DNA from: Psychroserpens luteus
GTDB taxonomy: Bacteria > Bacteroidota > Bacteroidia > Flavobacteriales > Flavobacteriaceae
DNA: 64,000 nt
Direction: 5' to 3'
Assembly: GCF_015319355.1 (NCBI RefSeq)
Contig: NZ_JADILU010000001.1
Span: 496,001 to 560,000, forward strand
Below the pieces are notes generated by a model that was not told where the DNA came from, ran no database searches, and saw nothing but the letters and a program-made list of their open reading frames with translations. The position numbers and the translations under genes were made by a program. Below, one piece after another: positions 15,890 through 24,502 of this stretch. Within the stretch, counting starts at the first letter, position 1. Each line of letters starts with the position of its first letter.

Positions 15890-18484
15890 ATGAAGAAAAT
15901 TTTACTATTGTTTGTGCTCTTAATAAGTACAATTACTGTTTTTTCGCAAACAGAAATTAACGGAAAAGTAACTGATGATTCTGGAGTTCCTATTATAGGA
16001 GCTAACATTATTATCAAAGAAAGCACATCTGGAACAAACTCAGATTTTGATGGAAACTATAATTTTTCTACAAGTCTAACAGGAAGTCAAGTAATTCAAG
16101 TTTCTTATTTAGGTTACTTGACCTATGAAAAACAAATTAGTTTAGATGGAACAACATTAACAATTAATATCATCTTAGAAGAGGGAGGAAGTGCCTTAGA
16201 TGCTGTTGTATTAACTGCAACATCAACAAAAAGGTCTCAAAAGGAAACACCTATGTCAATTACTTCTATTGGTGCCAAAAAATTAGCAACAGTCAATACA
16301 AGTAGTCAGGCAGATGTTCTTAGAAGTATTCCTGGAATTACTGCTGAAGGTGGTGGAGGTGAAGTAGCTTCAAATATATTTGTAAGAGGTTTACCCTCGG
16401 GTGGACAATACCAATTCAATCCTCTACAAATTGATGGGATGCCAGTTCTTAGTACGTTTGGACTAAATTCTTCAGCTCATGATGTTTATTTTAGGAATGA
16501 TATTGGTATGAAAAGTTTAGAATTTGTAAGAGGTGGTTCTTCTATTCTTTATGGAGTAGGTTCAGTGGCTGGGATAATAAACTATACTAGTGTGACTGGT
16601 TCATCACAATCTAAAACAACATTAAAGACAGAAGTTGCGTCTAATTCAAGATACAAAGCAGATTTTGTTACTAGTGGTCCATTAGGAGGAGAGAATTCAA
16701 ATACCTTTTATGCGATCTCTGGATTTTATAGATATGATGAAGGACCATTAAAAACAGGTTTGCCAACCGAAGGTTTCCAATTAAGAGGTAATATCAAACA
16801 TGTTACAGATAAAGGGTCAATTACCTTTTCAGGACAATGGATTGATGATGCAGTTCAGTTCTTTTTGCCATACCCTTTAGAAGGAGGTTCAAGAAAACGT
16901 CCTACTGGAAATGATGGTCAAGAAATATTTACTTTACAAACAGCTGCTGCTTCTGATATTTCTTATGCAACACCAGATGGTATCTATAATTCGCCAATTG
17001 AAGATGGTGTTTCCACTTTAGGTGGGTATTTTTTGACAAACTTTAAGCATCGTTTTTCAGATGATTTAAAGTTAGACGCAAAACTTAGATATTCTAAATA
17101 TAAGCATCAATTTAATCTTTTTCTTGATGGTAGTGGTGTAAGTGGAGCTAAAGCAGTAGAAACACAACAAGAATATTTAGATGCAAGAGGTTTGACTTCT
17201 GGTGATTTTACATACCTAAATGGACAGCCTTTAGCTTCAAATGCCTTATTATTTGAAAATAGAATATTAGATCGCAGTAGACCGTTGCAAGAGTTAATGG
17301 CAGATATTAAGTTTACTAAAACTGCAGGAAATCATAATATTACTTTTGGAACTTTTATGTCTAGATCTGAAGGTGGTGATTTTAATGTTATAACTAATTA
17401 TCTGGGAGAATATAATGACAGACCAGAGTTGATAAATGTATCTGGCTATTCTGTAAATGGTGTAACCAATAGAGGAACAGCTTACACAAATAGAAATATT
17501 TCTAGTAATAAAATAGCTGTTTTTGTAGCAGATGAATTAAAACTTGATCGCTGGAATCTAGATTTTGGTGTAAGATATGAAAGAGCTTCAGGAGATATTG
17601 AAGTAGAAGGAACTCAATCTTATGTAGTAGATAATACAGGTATTGCAAATTTAGACAATGTAACTTGGGGTAATGGAAGTTTTACAAGAGGTCACGTTTC
17701 TGCAGATGATTTTGCAGTTGTTGTTGCTGGTTTATACAAAATTAATGATGACTTAAGTGCTTATGGAAACTTCTCAAGAGGATACTTCTTTCCAGAACTT
17801 AGAGGAACACAGTTTGATGATTTAGGTAACCCTTCTTCATATGATACTGAAAAAATCATACAGGGAGAATTAGGTGTAAAGTACTCTAAGAATTCCTTCT
17901 CAGGAACCGCTGCTTTATATTCCGTAAGTCTTAAAGATAGACGATCAATTAGTTTTGTTAATGCTCCAGGAGGAGGATTTATTGAAGAAGTAGATACACA
18001 AGACACAAGTACTTTTGGATTTGAAGGGACTTGGAATTGGAAATTTGCCGACAATTTTAATTTTGGTGGCTCATTAACATACCAGGATCATGAAATCACA
18101 AAATCTGAAGCAGATTCTGAATTAGAAGGTAATGAGTTAAGAAGACAACCAAATCTATTGACTACATTTTCCTTAGACTATGTGACATCTAAATTTGATG
18201 CAGGTGTAGTCTATAATTATACAGGTAAGAAATTCTCAAATGACTCTAATACTATTGAACTTGATGCTATTGGTTTAGCAAGTTTAAATTTAGGATACAC
18301 ATTTGAACTCAGTGATGATAATGAAACGCTTCGTTTAGGAGCACAAGTATTTAATCTTTTTAATTCTGACGGGATTACAGAAGGATCACCAAGATTAGGA
18401 AATAACCAAACCGAAGAAGAGTTTTTCGTTGGAAGACCAGTGCTACCAACAAGAGTTTTCTTTAATGCAACTTTTAATTTTTAA
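15890..18484 (+). CDS. TonB-dependent receptor with carboxypeptidase-like N-terminal domain
   Basis: An 864-residue outer-membrane receptor. Signal peptide (residues 1-20, ending FSQ), a CarboxypepD_reg-like domain (about 22-105, GKVTDDSGVPIIGANIII), a plug (about 120-230, ADVLRSIPGITAEGGGG, EFVRGGSSILYGVGSVAGII) and a beta-barrel ending FFNATFNF. No susD gene follows, so it is not a SusC/D pair. It heads a plus-strand run with a GH63 enzyme, a symporter and a glycerate kinase, which suggests import of a small glycoside. Confidence 0.92.
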   Translation: MKKILLLFVLLISTITVFSQTEINGKVTDDSGVPIIGANIIIKESTSGTNSDFDGNYNFSTSLTGSQVIQVSYLGYLTYEKQISLDGTTLTINIILEEGGSALDAVVLTATSTKRSQKETPMSITSIGAKKLATVNTSSQADVLRSIPGITAEGGGGEVASNIFVRGLPSGGQYQFNPLQIDGMPVLSTFGLNSSAHDVYFRNDIGMKSLEFVRGGSSILYGVGSVAGIINYTSVTGSSQSKTTLKTEVASNSRYKADFVTSGPLGGENSNTFYAISGFYRYDEGPLKTGLPTEGFQLRGNIKHVTDKGSITFSGQWIDDAVQFFLPYPLEGGSRKRPTGNDGQEIFTLQTAAASDISYATPDGIYNSPIEDGVSTLGGYFLTNFKHRFSDDLKLDAKLRYSKYKHQFNLFLDGSGVSGAKAVETQQEYLDARGLTSGDFTYLNGQPLASNALLFENRILDRSRPLQELMADIKFTKTAGNHNITFGTFMSRSEGGDFNVITNYLGEYNDRPELINVSGYSVNGVTNRGTAYTNRNISSNKIAVFVADELKLDRWNLDFGVRYERASGDIEVEGTQSYVVDNTGIANLDNVTWGNGSFTRGHVSADDFAVVVAGLYKINDDLSAYGNFSRGYFFPELRGTQFDDLGNPSSYDTEKIIQGELGVKYSKNSFSGTAALYSVSLKDRRSISFVNAPGGGFIEEVDTQDTSTFGFEGTWNWKFADNFNFGGSLTYQDHEITKSEADSELEGNELRRQPNLLTTFSLDYVTSKFDAGVVYNYTGKKFSNDSNTIELDAIGLASLNLGYTFELSDDNETLRLGAQVFNLFNSDGITEGSPRLGNNQTEEEFFVGRPVLPTRVFFNATFNF

Positions 18485-18564
18485 GTTTGAATTTGATTTA
18501 GTTTCACTAGAATGCATTGATGTTATTCATAGGCATCAATGTATTTCTTATTTATTTTTCCTCA

Positions 18565-19878
18565 ATGAAAAAAACATTACAACAAAAAGCAGAACATATT
18601 TTAGACTCAAACTTCAAAACCGAAGGTGAGTTTACCATTCCTTGTGAAAACTTATATCCATTCCAATGGTTTTGGGATTCAGGTCTAATTGCAATTGGCT
18701 TTGCACATTATGATATGCAAAAGGCAGAAAAAGAAATAAAAACCTTACTTAAAGCGCAATGGAGTAATGGATTTATTCCTCATATTATTTTTCATACTGA
18801 AACAGATAGTTATTTTCCTGGAGCAAACTTTCATCGCTCAGATTTACATCCAGAGTCTAATCCTAAGTATAAATCAACAGGAATGACTCAGCCTCCAGTA
18901 ACTGGTTTTGTGCTAAAAGAAATTTATAGAATAAGTGAAGATAAAGGGGCAACGCTAAAGTTTATTGAATCACAAATTGATAAAGTATATGATAATCATA
19001 GGTATTTTTACGAAAATAGAGATCCTCAAAATGAAGGTTTAGTTTACATATATCATAATTGGGAATCAGGAACAGATAATTCACCTATTTGGGATGATAT
19101 TTGGAAAACTATGAATCCTCCAGAGTATGATTTCGAAAGACGTGACACAACACATGTAGATCCTGAAGAACGACCAAGTAAAAGAGAATATGATCACTAC
19201 TTACACATTATTGAGATTGCTAAAGCAAATAATTATAATGATGAGAAAATAGCAGAATTATCTCCTTTCTTAGTTCAAGATCCTCTTTTTAATGCAATGT
19301 TGATTAAATCTAATGAGTCATTGATTGAGTTGTATAAACTGATTGGAGGTCATGAAAATAAAATTAAACAATTAAAAAAATGGCAACAAAAAAGTATAAC
19401 CTCATTTAATGATAAATTATTTGATGAGGAGTTAGGTGCTTATGTTCATTATGATTTAAGAAATGAAAGAGCTTTAAAACATTTGTCATCATCATCATTT
19501 GCTCCATTATTTGCAAATATTCCTGATACAGAAAAAGCAGAAACAATGGTTAAGGTTATGATGGAAAAATTCGGAAACGAAAATCAATACCTATGTGCAT
19601 CATTTGACCCAACAAGTGAACGCTTTAATCCAAAAAAATATTGGAGAGGTCCAGTTTGGGTAAACCTCAATTGGATGCTGTATAATGGATTGAAGCAATA
19701 TGGTTTTAATGATATAGCCGAACGTGTTAAAACAGACACAATCACGATAATAGAAAATAATGGGTTCTACGAATATTTCGATTCAAGAAAAGAGATGCAT
19801 AAGGATAATAAAGCAGGTTATGGTGGGAATAATTTTTCTTGGACAGCAGCTTTGTTAATAGATTTATTAAATGAATAA
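18565..19878 (+). CDS. GH63 glycoside hydrolase, mannosyl-/glucosylglycerate hydrolase type
   Basis: A 437-residue (alpha/alpha)6-barrel enzyme. I choose the ATG at 18565 (MKKTLQQK) over the one at 18517, whose 16 extra residues look unlike a real N-terminus. TIPCENLYPFQWFWDSG, MTQPPVTGF, WESGTDNSP and GGNNFSWTAA are GH63 motifs. By comparison with characterised GH63 enzymes, the Asp of GTDNSP (about residue 171) should be general acid and the Glu of FYEYFD (about 403) general base. The short length and MGH1-type layout match bacterial mannosylglycerate/glucosylglycerate hydrolases rather than the long eukaryotic glucosidase I. No signal peptide, so probably cytosolic. A glycerate kinase in the same run supports release of glycerate. 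Sugar specificity is not decided by sequence. Confidence 0.85.
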   Translation: MKKTLQQKAEHILDSNFKTEGEFTIPCENLYPFQWFWDSGLIAIGFAHYDMQKAEKEIKTLLKAQWSNGFIPHIIFHTETDSYFPGANFHRSDLHPESNPKYKSTGMTQPPVTGFVLKEIYRISEDKGATLKFIESQIDKVYDNHRYFYENRDPQNEGLVYIYHNWESGTDNSPIWDDIWKTMNPPEYDFERRDTTHVDPEERPSKREYDHYLHIIEIAKANNYNDEKIAELSPFLVQDPLFNAMLIKSNESLIELYKLIGGHENKIKQLKKWQQKSITSFNDKLFDEELGAYVHYDLRNERALKHLSSSSFAPLFANIPDTEKAETMVKVMMEKFGNENQYLCASFDPTSERFNPKKYWRGPVWVNLNWMLYNGLKQYGFNDIAERVKTDTITIIENNGFYEYFDSRKEMHKDNKAGYGGNNFSWTAALLIDLLNE

Positions 19879-20112
19879 TTTTTTAAACATTAGATATTGT
19901 GATTATTCTTTAAGTTCTTTTGTTGATAACGCGTTTAATGTAGAAATAATGAACCGTGTAGGTTGTATAATATAAGAAACAGTTTTCCAGCAATAATAGG
20001 TAACAGGATAACTGATGTTCTATTAATTACTATATTAAAAAAGTAAATGGAAAGATACCGTTAATTCAGAATTAAAACTTTAACTAACTAATAAAGATTA
20101 AACTCATAAATT

Positions 20113-21759
20113 ATGAATTGGCTAGACTATAGTATTATTATATTTTACATAATTTTCTTTTTAGGAATGGGTTTTTTCTTTAAGGATAATAAAGACTCAA
20201 AAGATTATTTTTTGGGTGGAAAAAGTATGAGTTGGTTTCCATTAAGTCTATCTACAATGGCAACACAGTTATCAGCCATAAGTTTTATATCTGCTCCAGC
20301 TTTTGTAGGTTTAAAATTAAATGGAGGTATGAAATGGTTAACTTTTGAGTTTGCTGTTCCGTTGGCGATGATCTTTATTATGATTGTTATTATTCCGCCT
20401 TTATTTAAATCAGGTGTAGTAAGTATTTATGAATTTGTAGAAAAACGATTTAGTACATCAACAAGGTTGATTTTAAGTGTTGTTTTTCAAATTAGTAGGG
20501 CTTTAGGAACTGGTGTTATGGTCTACACTATAGCGATTATTCTTCAAGCTGTTTTAGATATAGATTTTGTATACACCATTTTAATTATTAGTGTAATAAC
20601 TATAATTTATTCATGGCAAGGTGGTATGAAAGCTGTTGTTTGGGGTGATGCTATACAGATGATCATATTATTCGCAGGATTAATTATTTGCTTGTATTTT
20701 GGATGGAGTCTTCTGCAAGACCATGGTGGTTTAGAAGCTGGTTTTGATCCAGAACGTTTAAAAGTAATAGACTATAATTTAGGAATTGGAGAAGGAAACG
20801 AATATGGCTTACTACCAATGATTGTTGGTGGATTTTTTCTTTATGCTTCGTATTATGGTTGCGATCAAACACAAGCACAAAGGATGTTGTCTGCTAAGGA
20901 TGAAAAAACGATTAGAACTCTTTTACTAGCTAATGGTCTTTTAAGATTTCCAGTGGTTTTAATTTATTGCATTATGGGACTTGTTATTGGTGGATTAATA
21001 ACAGTAGCACCAGATTTCCTTGAAGAAATAGCTACGACTACTCAAAAATATTTTCCAGAGGAATATGCAACTCATGGAGTTAAAGCAGATTTGATGGTAC
21101 CTGTTTTCATCATGAAATATTTACCTCATGGTCTAATAGGTGTATTAATGGTTGGTATTTTATCAGCAGCCATGTCCTCTTTAAGTTCTACAGTGAATTC
21201 ATTATCTGCAGTAACTGTTGAAGACTTTTTTAATCGTGGTAAAGTAAAATTGAGTAACAAGAAGTACATGCTTATTTCTAAAGGTTCCGTTGTGTTTTGG
21301 GGACTTGTTTGTATTGGAGCTGCCTTTCTTTTTGGAGGTAGTAAAAGTGCTGTGATAGAAATTATTAATGCTATTGGTTCGGTATTTTATGGACCAGTTT
21401 TAGTGACTTTCTTTTTAGCATTCTTTTCAAAAAAAGTAAATCATATTGGAATGAATGCTGGTATTATTTCAGCAGTATTAATTAATCTCATATTTTCAAA
21501 AACGATTCAAGAGTTATTTCATATCGATTTAGGGTTTAATATTTTCTGGATTTGGCTTAATTTCACAGGTGTCATAATAGCTTTAGTAGTTGCATATACT
21601 GTGAGTGCATTGACAAGTAAAACAAAAATAAAAAGTATTTCTAATTTTAATGTAACGATTAAGAAAGAGGACTTCATGATAAAAGAAGTTTACATTCTTG
21701 TAGCATTTTTTATCTTTATTTTAATATTTAGTTATTTCCTTCCATCCATTTTAAGTTAA
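20113..21759 (+). CDS. Sodium:solute symporter (SSS/SLC5 family)
   Basis: A 548-residue inner-membrane transporter with about 13-14 hydrophobic helices. The N-terminus (KDYFLGGKSMSWFPLSLS, ATQLSAISFISAPA) and the helix with GILSAAMSSLSSTVNSLSAV are SSS hallmarks, the latter contributing Na+-site Ser residues. It is probably the cytoplasmic-membrane step for the intact glycoside or its products. A 234-base gap precedes it (AT-rich, with an isolated AACGCGTT palindrome at 19928 but no clear promoter). It ends five bases before the glycerate kinase. Confidence 0.92.
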   Translation: MNWLDYSIIIFYIIFFLGMGFFFKDNKDSKDYFLGGKSMSWFPLSLSTMATQLSAISFISAPAFVGLKLNGGMKWLTFEFAVPLAMIFIMIVIIPPLFKSGVVSIYEFVEKRFSTSTRLILSVVFQISRALGTGVMVYTIAIILQAVLDIDFVYTILIISVITIIYSWQGGMKAVVWGDAIQMIILFAGLIICLYFGWSLLQDHGGLEAGFDPERLKVIDYNLGIGEGNEYGLLPMIVGGFFLYASYYGCDQTQAQRMLSAKDEKTIRTLLLANGLLRFPVVLIYCIMGLVIGGLITVAPDFLEEIATTTQKYFPEEYATHGVKADLMVPVFIMKYLPHGLIGVLMVGILSAAMSSLSSTVNSLSAVTVEDFFNRGKVKLSNKKYMLISKGSVVFWGLVCIGAAFLFGGSKSAVIEIINAIGSVFYGPVLVTFFLAFFSKKVNHIGMNAGIISAVLINLIFSKTIQELFHIDLGFNIFWIWLNFTGVIIALVVAYTVSALTSKTKIKSISNFNVTIKKEDFMIKEVYILVAFFIFILIFSYFLPSILS

Positions 21760-21764
21760 ACTAA

Positions 21765-22886
21765 ATGAAAATAGTATTAGCACCCGACAAATTTAAAAAT
21801 TCCCTAACCGGAATAGAGTTTTGTGATGTTGTTGAAGCAGGTATAAAAACCATACGGACTGATGTTGAAATTGTGAAGTTGCCTCTAGCTGATGGAGGAG
21901 ATGGTACTATTGATGTGGTCAATTATTATCTAAAAGGAAAGGTAATTAGTGTTGAGGTAAATAATCCTTTTTTTAAACCAGTCCTTGCGTCTTACTTATA
22001 TTCTGAAACTTCCAAAACTGCATTCATTGAGATGGCTGAAGCTTCTGGCGTTAAACTTCTAAAAAAAGAAGAATTTGATTGTATTAATGCTACAACTTAT
22101 GGTACTGGCGAAATGATTGCAGATGCCATTATAAAAGGAGCAAAAACAATTATTTTAGGTATTGGAGGTAGCGCAACTAATGACTGCGGAATTGGTATGG
22201 CTAATGCTTTAGGTTACAGATTTTTAGATTCATATGGTAAAGATGTTAAACCAATAGGAAAAAATTTATCCAAAATAGTCACTGTTGATGATAGTAAAGT
22301 AAACCCTGAACTTAAAAATATTAATTTTAATATCGCATGTGATGTTTCTAATCCTTTGTATGGAAAAGTAGGTGCTGCTTATATCTATGCTCGACAAAAA
22401 GGAGCGACAGATGAGGATGTTAAACACTTAGATAAAGGTTTAGAGGATTTCTCTAAAGTACTTTATAAAACGTTTCAAGTTAATCCGCAATCTATTAATG
22501 GAGCAGGTGCAGCAGGAGGAATGGGAATTGCTTCAAAACTATTTTTAAATGGTCTGCTACAACCAGGGATTGAACTTATAAAAAAACTCGCAAATTTTGA
22601 TTCTAAAATTGAAAATTCAGATTGGGTTATAACTGGTGAAGGTAGTCTTGACCAACAAACTTTTTCTGGTAAAACCATAAAAGGTGTTGTGGCTTCAGCT
22701 AAAGAAAAACAAATTAAAGTAGCTGCCCTTTGTGGTAAATCTGATTTAAGTGAAACTGCTACTAAAAATTTTGGAATTGATTATGTTGATACTGTAATGA
22801 ATTATTCAAAGAGCATGGAGGATGCAATGCAGAACAGTATTCATTATGTAAAAGAGATGGCAAAAAAGTTTGCTAATGAGCTCTAA
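21765..22886 (+). CDS. Glycerate kinase (GlxK/GarK family)
   Basis: A 373-residue kinase of the GarK/GlxK family. MKIVLAPDKFKNSLTG, LPLADGGDGTIDVV, GGSATNDCGIGMANALG and GEGSLDQQTFSGKT are family motifs. Members phosphorylate D-glycerate, generally to 2-phosphoglycerate, feeding lower glycolysis. No tartronate-semialdehyde or glyoxylate genes are nearby; the glycerate source here is more plausibly the GH63 enzyme. Its stop is seven bases from the convergent DUF3098 stop. Confidence 0.95.
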   Translation: MKIVLAPDKFKNSLTGIEFCDVVEAGIKTIRTDVEIVKLPLADGGDGTIDVVNYYLKGKVISVEVNNPFFKPVLASYLYSETSKTAFIEMAEASGVKLLKKEEFDCINATTYGTGEMIADAIIKGAKTIILGIGGSATNDCGIGMANALGYRFLDSYGKDVKPIGKNLSKIVTVDDSKVNPELKNINFNIACDVSNPLYGKVGAAYIYARQKGATDEDVKHLDKGLEDFSKVLYKTFQVNPQSINGAGAAGGMGIASKLFLNGLLQPGIELIKKLANFDSKIENSDWVITGEGSLDQQTFSGKTIKGVVASAKEKQIKVAALCGKSDLSETATKNFGIDYVDTVMNYSKSMEDAMQNSIHYVKEMAKKFANEL

Positions 22887-22893
22887 ATAGAGT

Positions 22894-23148
22894 TTACTTT
22901 TTATTAGGATTTAATAAGATCGCATACACTTGGATTCCGAAACCTAATAATACAAGAGTTGGAGCTAATCTAATACGTGTCCAACTAAAGATTGATGGGT
23001 CAAAAACATTAGGGTCATCACTTCCGCCACCAGACATTATAATAAAACCTATCACAATAGATGCTAAACCAATGAGCATGAATTTGTAGTTCTTTTTTCC
23101 GAAGATAAATTCGCCTTTAGATATGTCGTTACGTTTCTGTTCTCCCAT
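22894..23148 (-). CDS. DUF3098 family membrane protein
   Basis: An 84-residue protein with two transmembrane helices (about 23-40 and 62-79) and the GEFIFGKKNYKFMLIG start typical of DUF3098, a Bacteroidota family normally found between ftsX and uppP. Function unknown; the conserved location suggests an envelope role. Here it is 240 bases below ftsX and separated from uppP by an 8-kb cassette. Confidence 0.88.
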   Translation of the reverse strand: MGEQKRNDISKGEFIFGKKNYKFMLIGLASIVIGFIIMSGGGSDDPNVFDPSIFSWTRIRLAPTLVLLGFGIQVYAILLNPNKK

Positions 23149-23388
23149 GATATCATATTAATCCTCTCTTATACTTTGTACTACCTAGTTTTAGCTTTGT
23201 TGCATACCTTTAGAGAAGAATTCTGTAAAATAATCTCGCCTCTAATTGCTAGTTGTACAAAATGTTATGAGGTACCGTAAAATAATTTTGGTATGTGCAA
23301 AGTAACAGTTTTATTTAAAACTTTTGCGTTAAGAGAATCTAAATTTTTATGGATGCCTTTTTCTTGGGTTTTCCGTTATAAAAAGGAA

Positions 23389-24267
23389 TTAATAATACAG
23401 TTGATCTGTCTTTAAATTTAAGAAACGCTGTGTCGCAATAAAAGTACTTATCCAAGTGATAAGAATTCCAAGTAGAAAAACACCAGCAAATAAAGCGCCA
23501 ATTAAGATAGGTTGCTGTATCAATTCTAGTTGTGGGAATGTTTTGTTCAAATAATATAAAACAACACTCATTCCTAGTAATGCTACGATGGCTCCAATAA
23601 TTCCTAATTGAATACTTTTAGATACAAATGGCTTTCTAATAAAACGTTTGGTAGCTCCAACCATTTGCATCGTTTTAATGATAAAACGTTTAGAATAAAC
23701 AGCTAATCGTATTGAGCTATTAATTAATAATACAGCAATTAAGGTAAATACAGCACTTAGTATCAAAACCCAAAAAGTGATTTTTTTAACGTTATTATTC
23801 ATGATTTCAACCAAATCATTATCGTATTTGATATCTTCAATAAAAGCTTTGTTAGATAACTCGGCAGTGATGCCATCTAAAGTTTCGTTGGTAACATAAT
23901 CTGCTTTGAGATAAATATCAATAGAATTTTGCAGTGGGTTAGTACCTAGAAACTCCATAAAATCTTCACCAATATCAGACTTTACAATTTGAGCAGCCTC
24001 TTCTTTAGATACATATTTAGCCTCTTTAGTGTAATCTGCCATGGCTAAACTTTTTTGAAGCTGGTTCACTTCAACCTCTTTAGCAGAATCATTCAAGTAT
24101 ATAGTAACAACAACTTGTTCTCTAAAATGGTCGGCTAATTTTTTGGCATTAAGCACTAACAATCCCAAACATCCCAATAAAAACAAGACCAATGCAATAC
24201 TTATCACTACAGAGAAGTATGAAGAAATTAATTTGCGTTTTTGATATTGATCAAAAGATGATGCCAT
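23389..24267 (-). CDS. ftsX: Cell-division ABC transporter permease FtsX
   Basis: A 292-residue FtsX: one N-terminal transmembrane helix (about 17-38), an extracellular domain of about 130 residues, then three helices (about 170-190, 218-240, 255-280). KTMQMVGATKRFIRKPF is the conserved cytoplasmic motif before the last helices. With FtsE it links divisome assembly to cell-wall hydrolases. ftsE is not in the window, as is usual in Bacteroidota. Confidence 0.94.
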   Translation of the reverse strand: MASSFDQYQKRKLISSYFSVVISIALVLFLLGCLGLLVLNAKKLADHFREQVVVTIYLNDSAKEVEVNQLQKSLAMADYTKEAKYVSKEEAAQIVKSDIGEDFMEFLGTNPLQNSIDIYLKADYVTNETLDGITAELSNKAFIEDIKYDNDLVEIMNNNVKKITFWVLILSAVFTLIAVLLINSSIRLAVYSKRFIIKTMQMVGATKRFIRKPFVSKSIQLGIIGAIVALLGMSVVLYYLNKTFPQLELIQQPILIGALFAGVFLLGILITWISTFIATQRFLNLKTDQLYY

Positions 24268-24471
24268 AAAAGATAGAGATTAATGCTGTAAAAATATAAA
24301 AGAATATGAACAAATACTTCAAAAGATTTAAGTCTTTTAATTTCATGATAATTGTCTTTCTCATGTTAACGAGAATCTCTTTAAAAATAGTGTAAATTTT
24401 AACAACCTCAACGAGTGAAATTTAAATATACAATTACAACGTTTAAACTTTCAATTGTGTTGTAATACCTT

Positions 24472-24479
24472 TAAATTTG
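24472..24479 (+). promoter_or_regulatory. Putative -7 box (TAAATTTG) for leuS
   Basis: TAAATTTG is an exact TAnnTTTG match with TTTC at the -33 position after 19 bases. A second TAAATTTG lies at 24485-24492. Either gives a short leader before the leuS ATG. Confidence 0.5.
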
Positions 24480-24502
24480 CGGTCTAAATTTGCAATCATA
24501 CC

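Noticed and set aside
18517-18564. Upstream ATG of the GH63 gene giving a hydrophobic 16-residue extension
   Set aside because: No positive n-region or cleavage site, and the enzyme's N-terminus fits MKKTLQQK at 18565; a symporter in the locus argues for a cytosolic enzyme.
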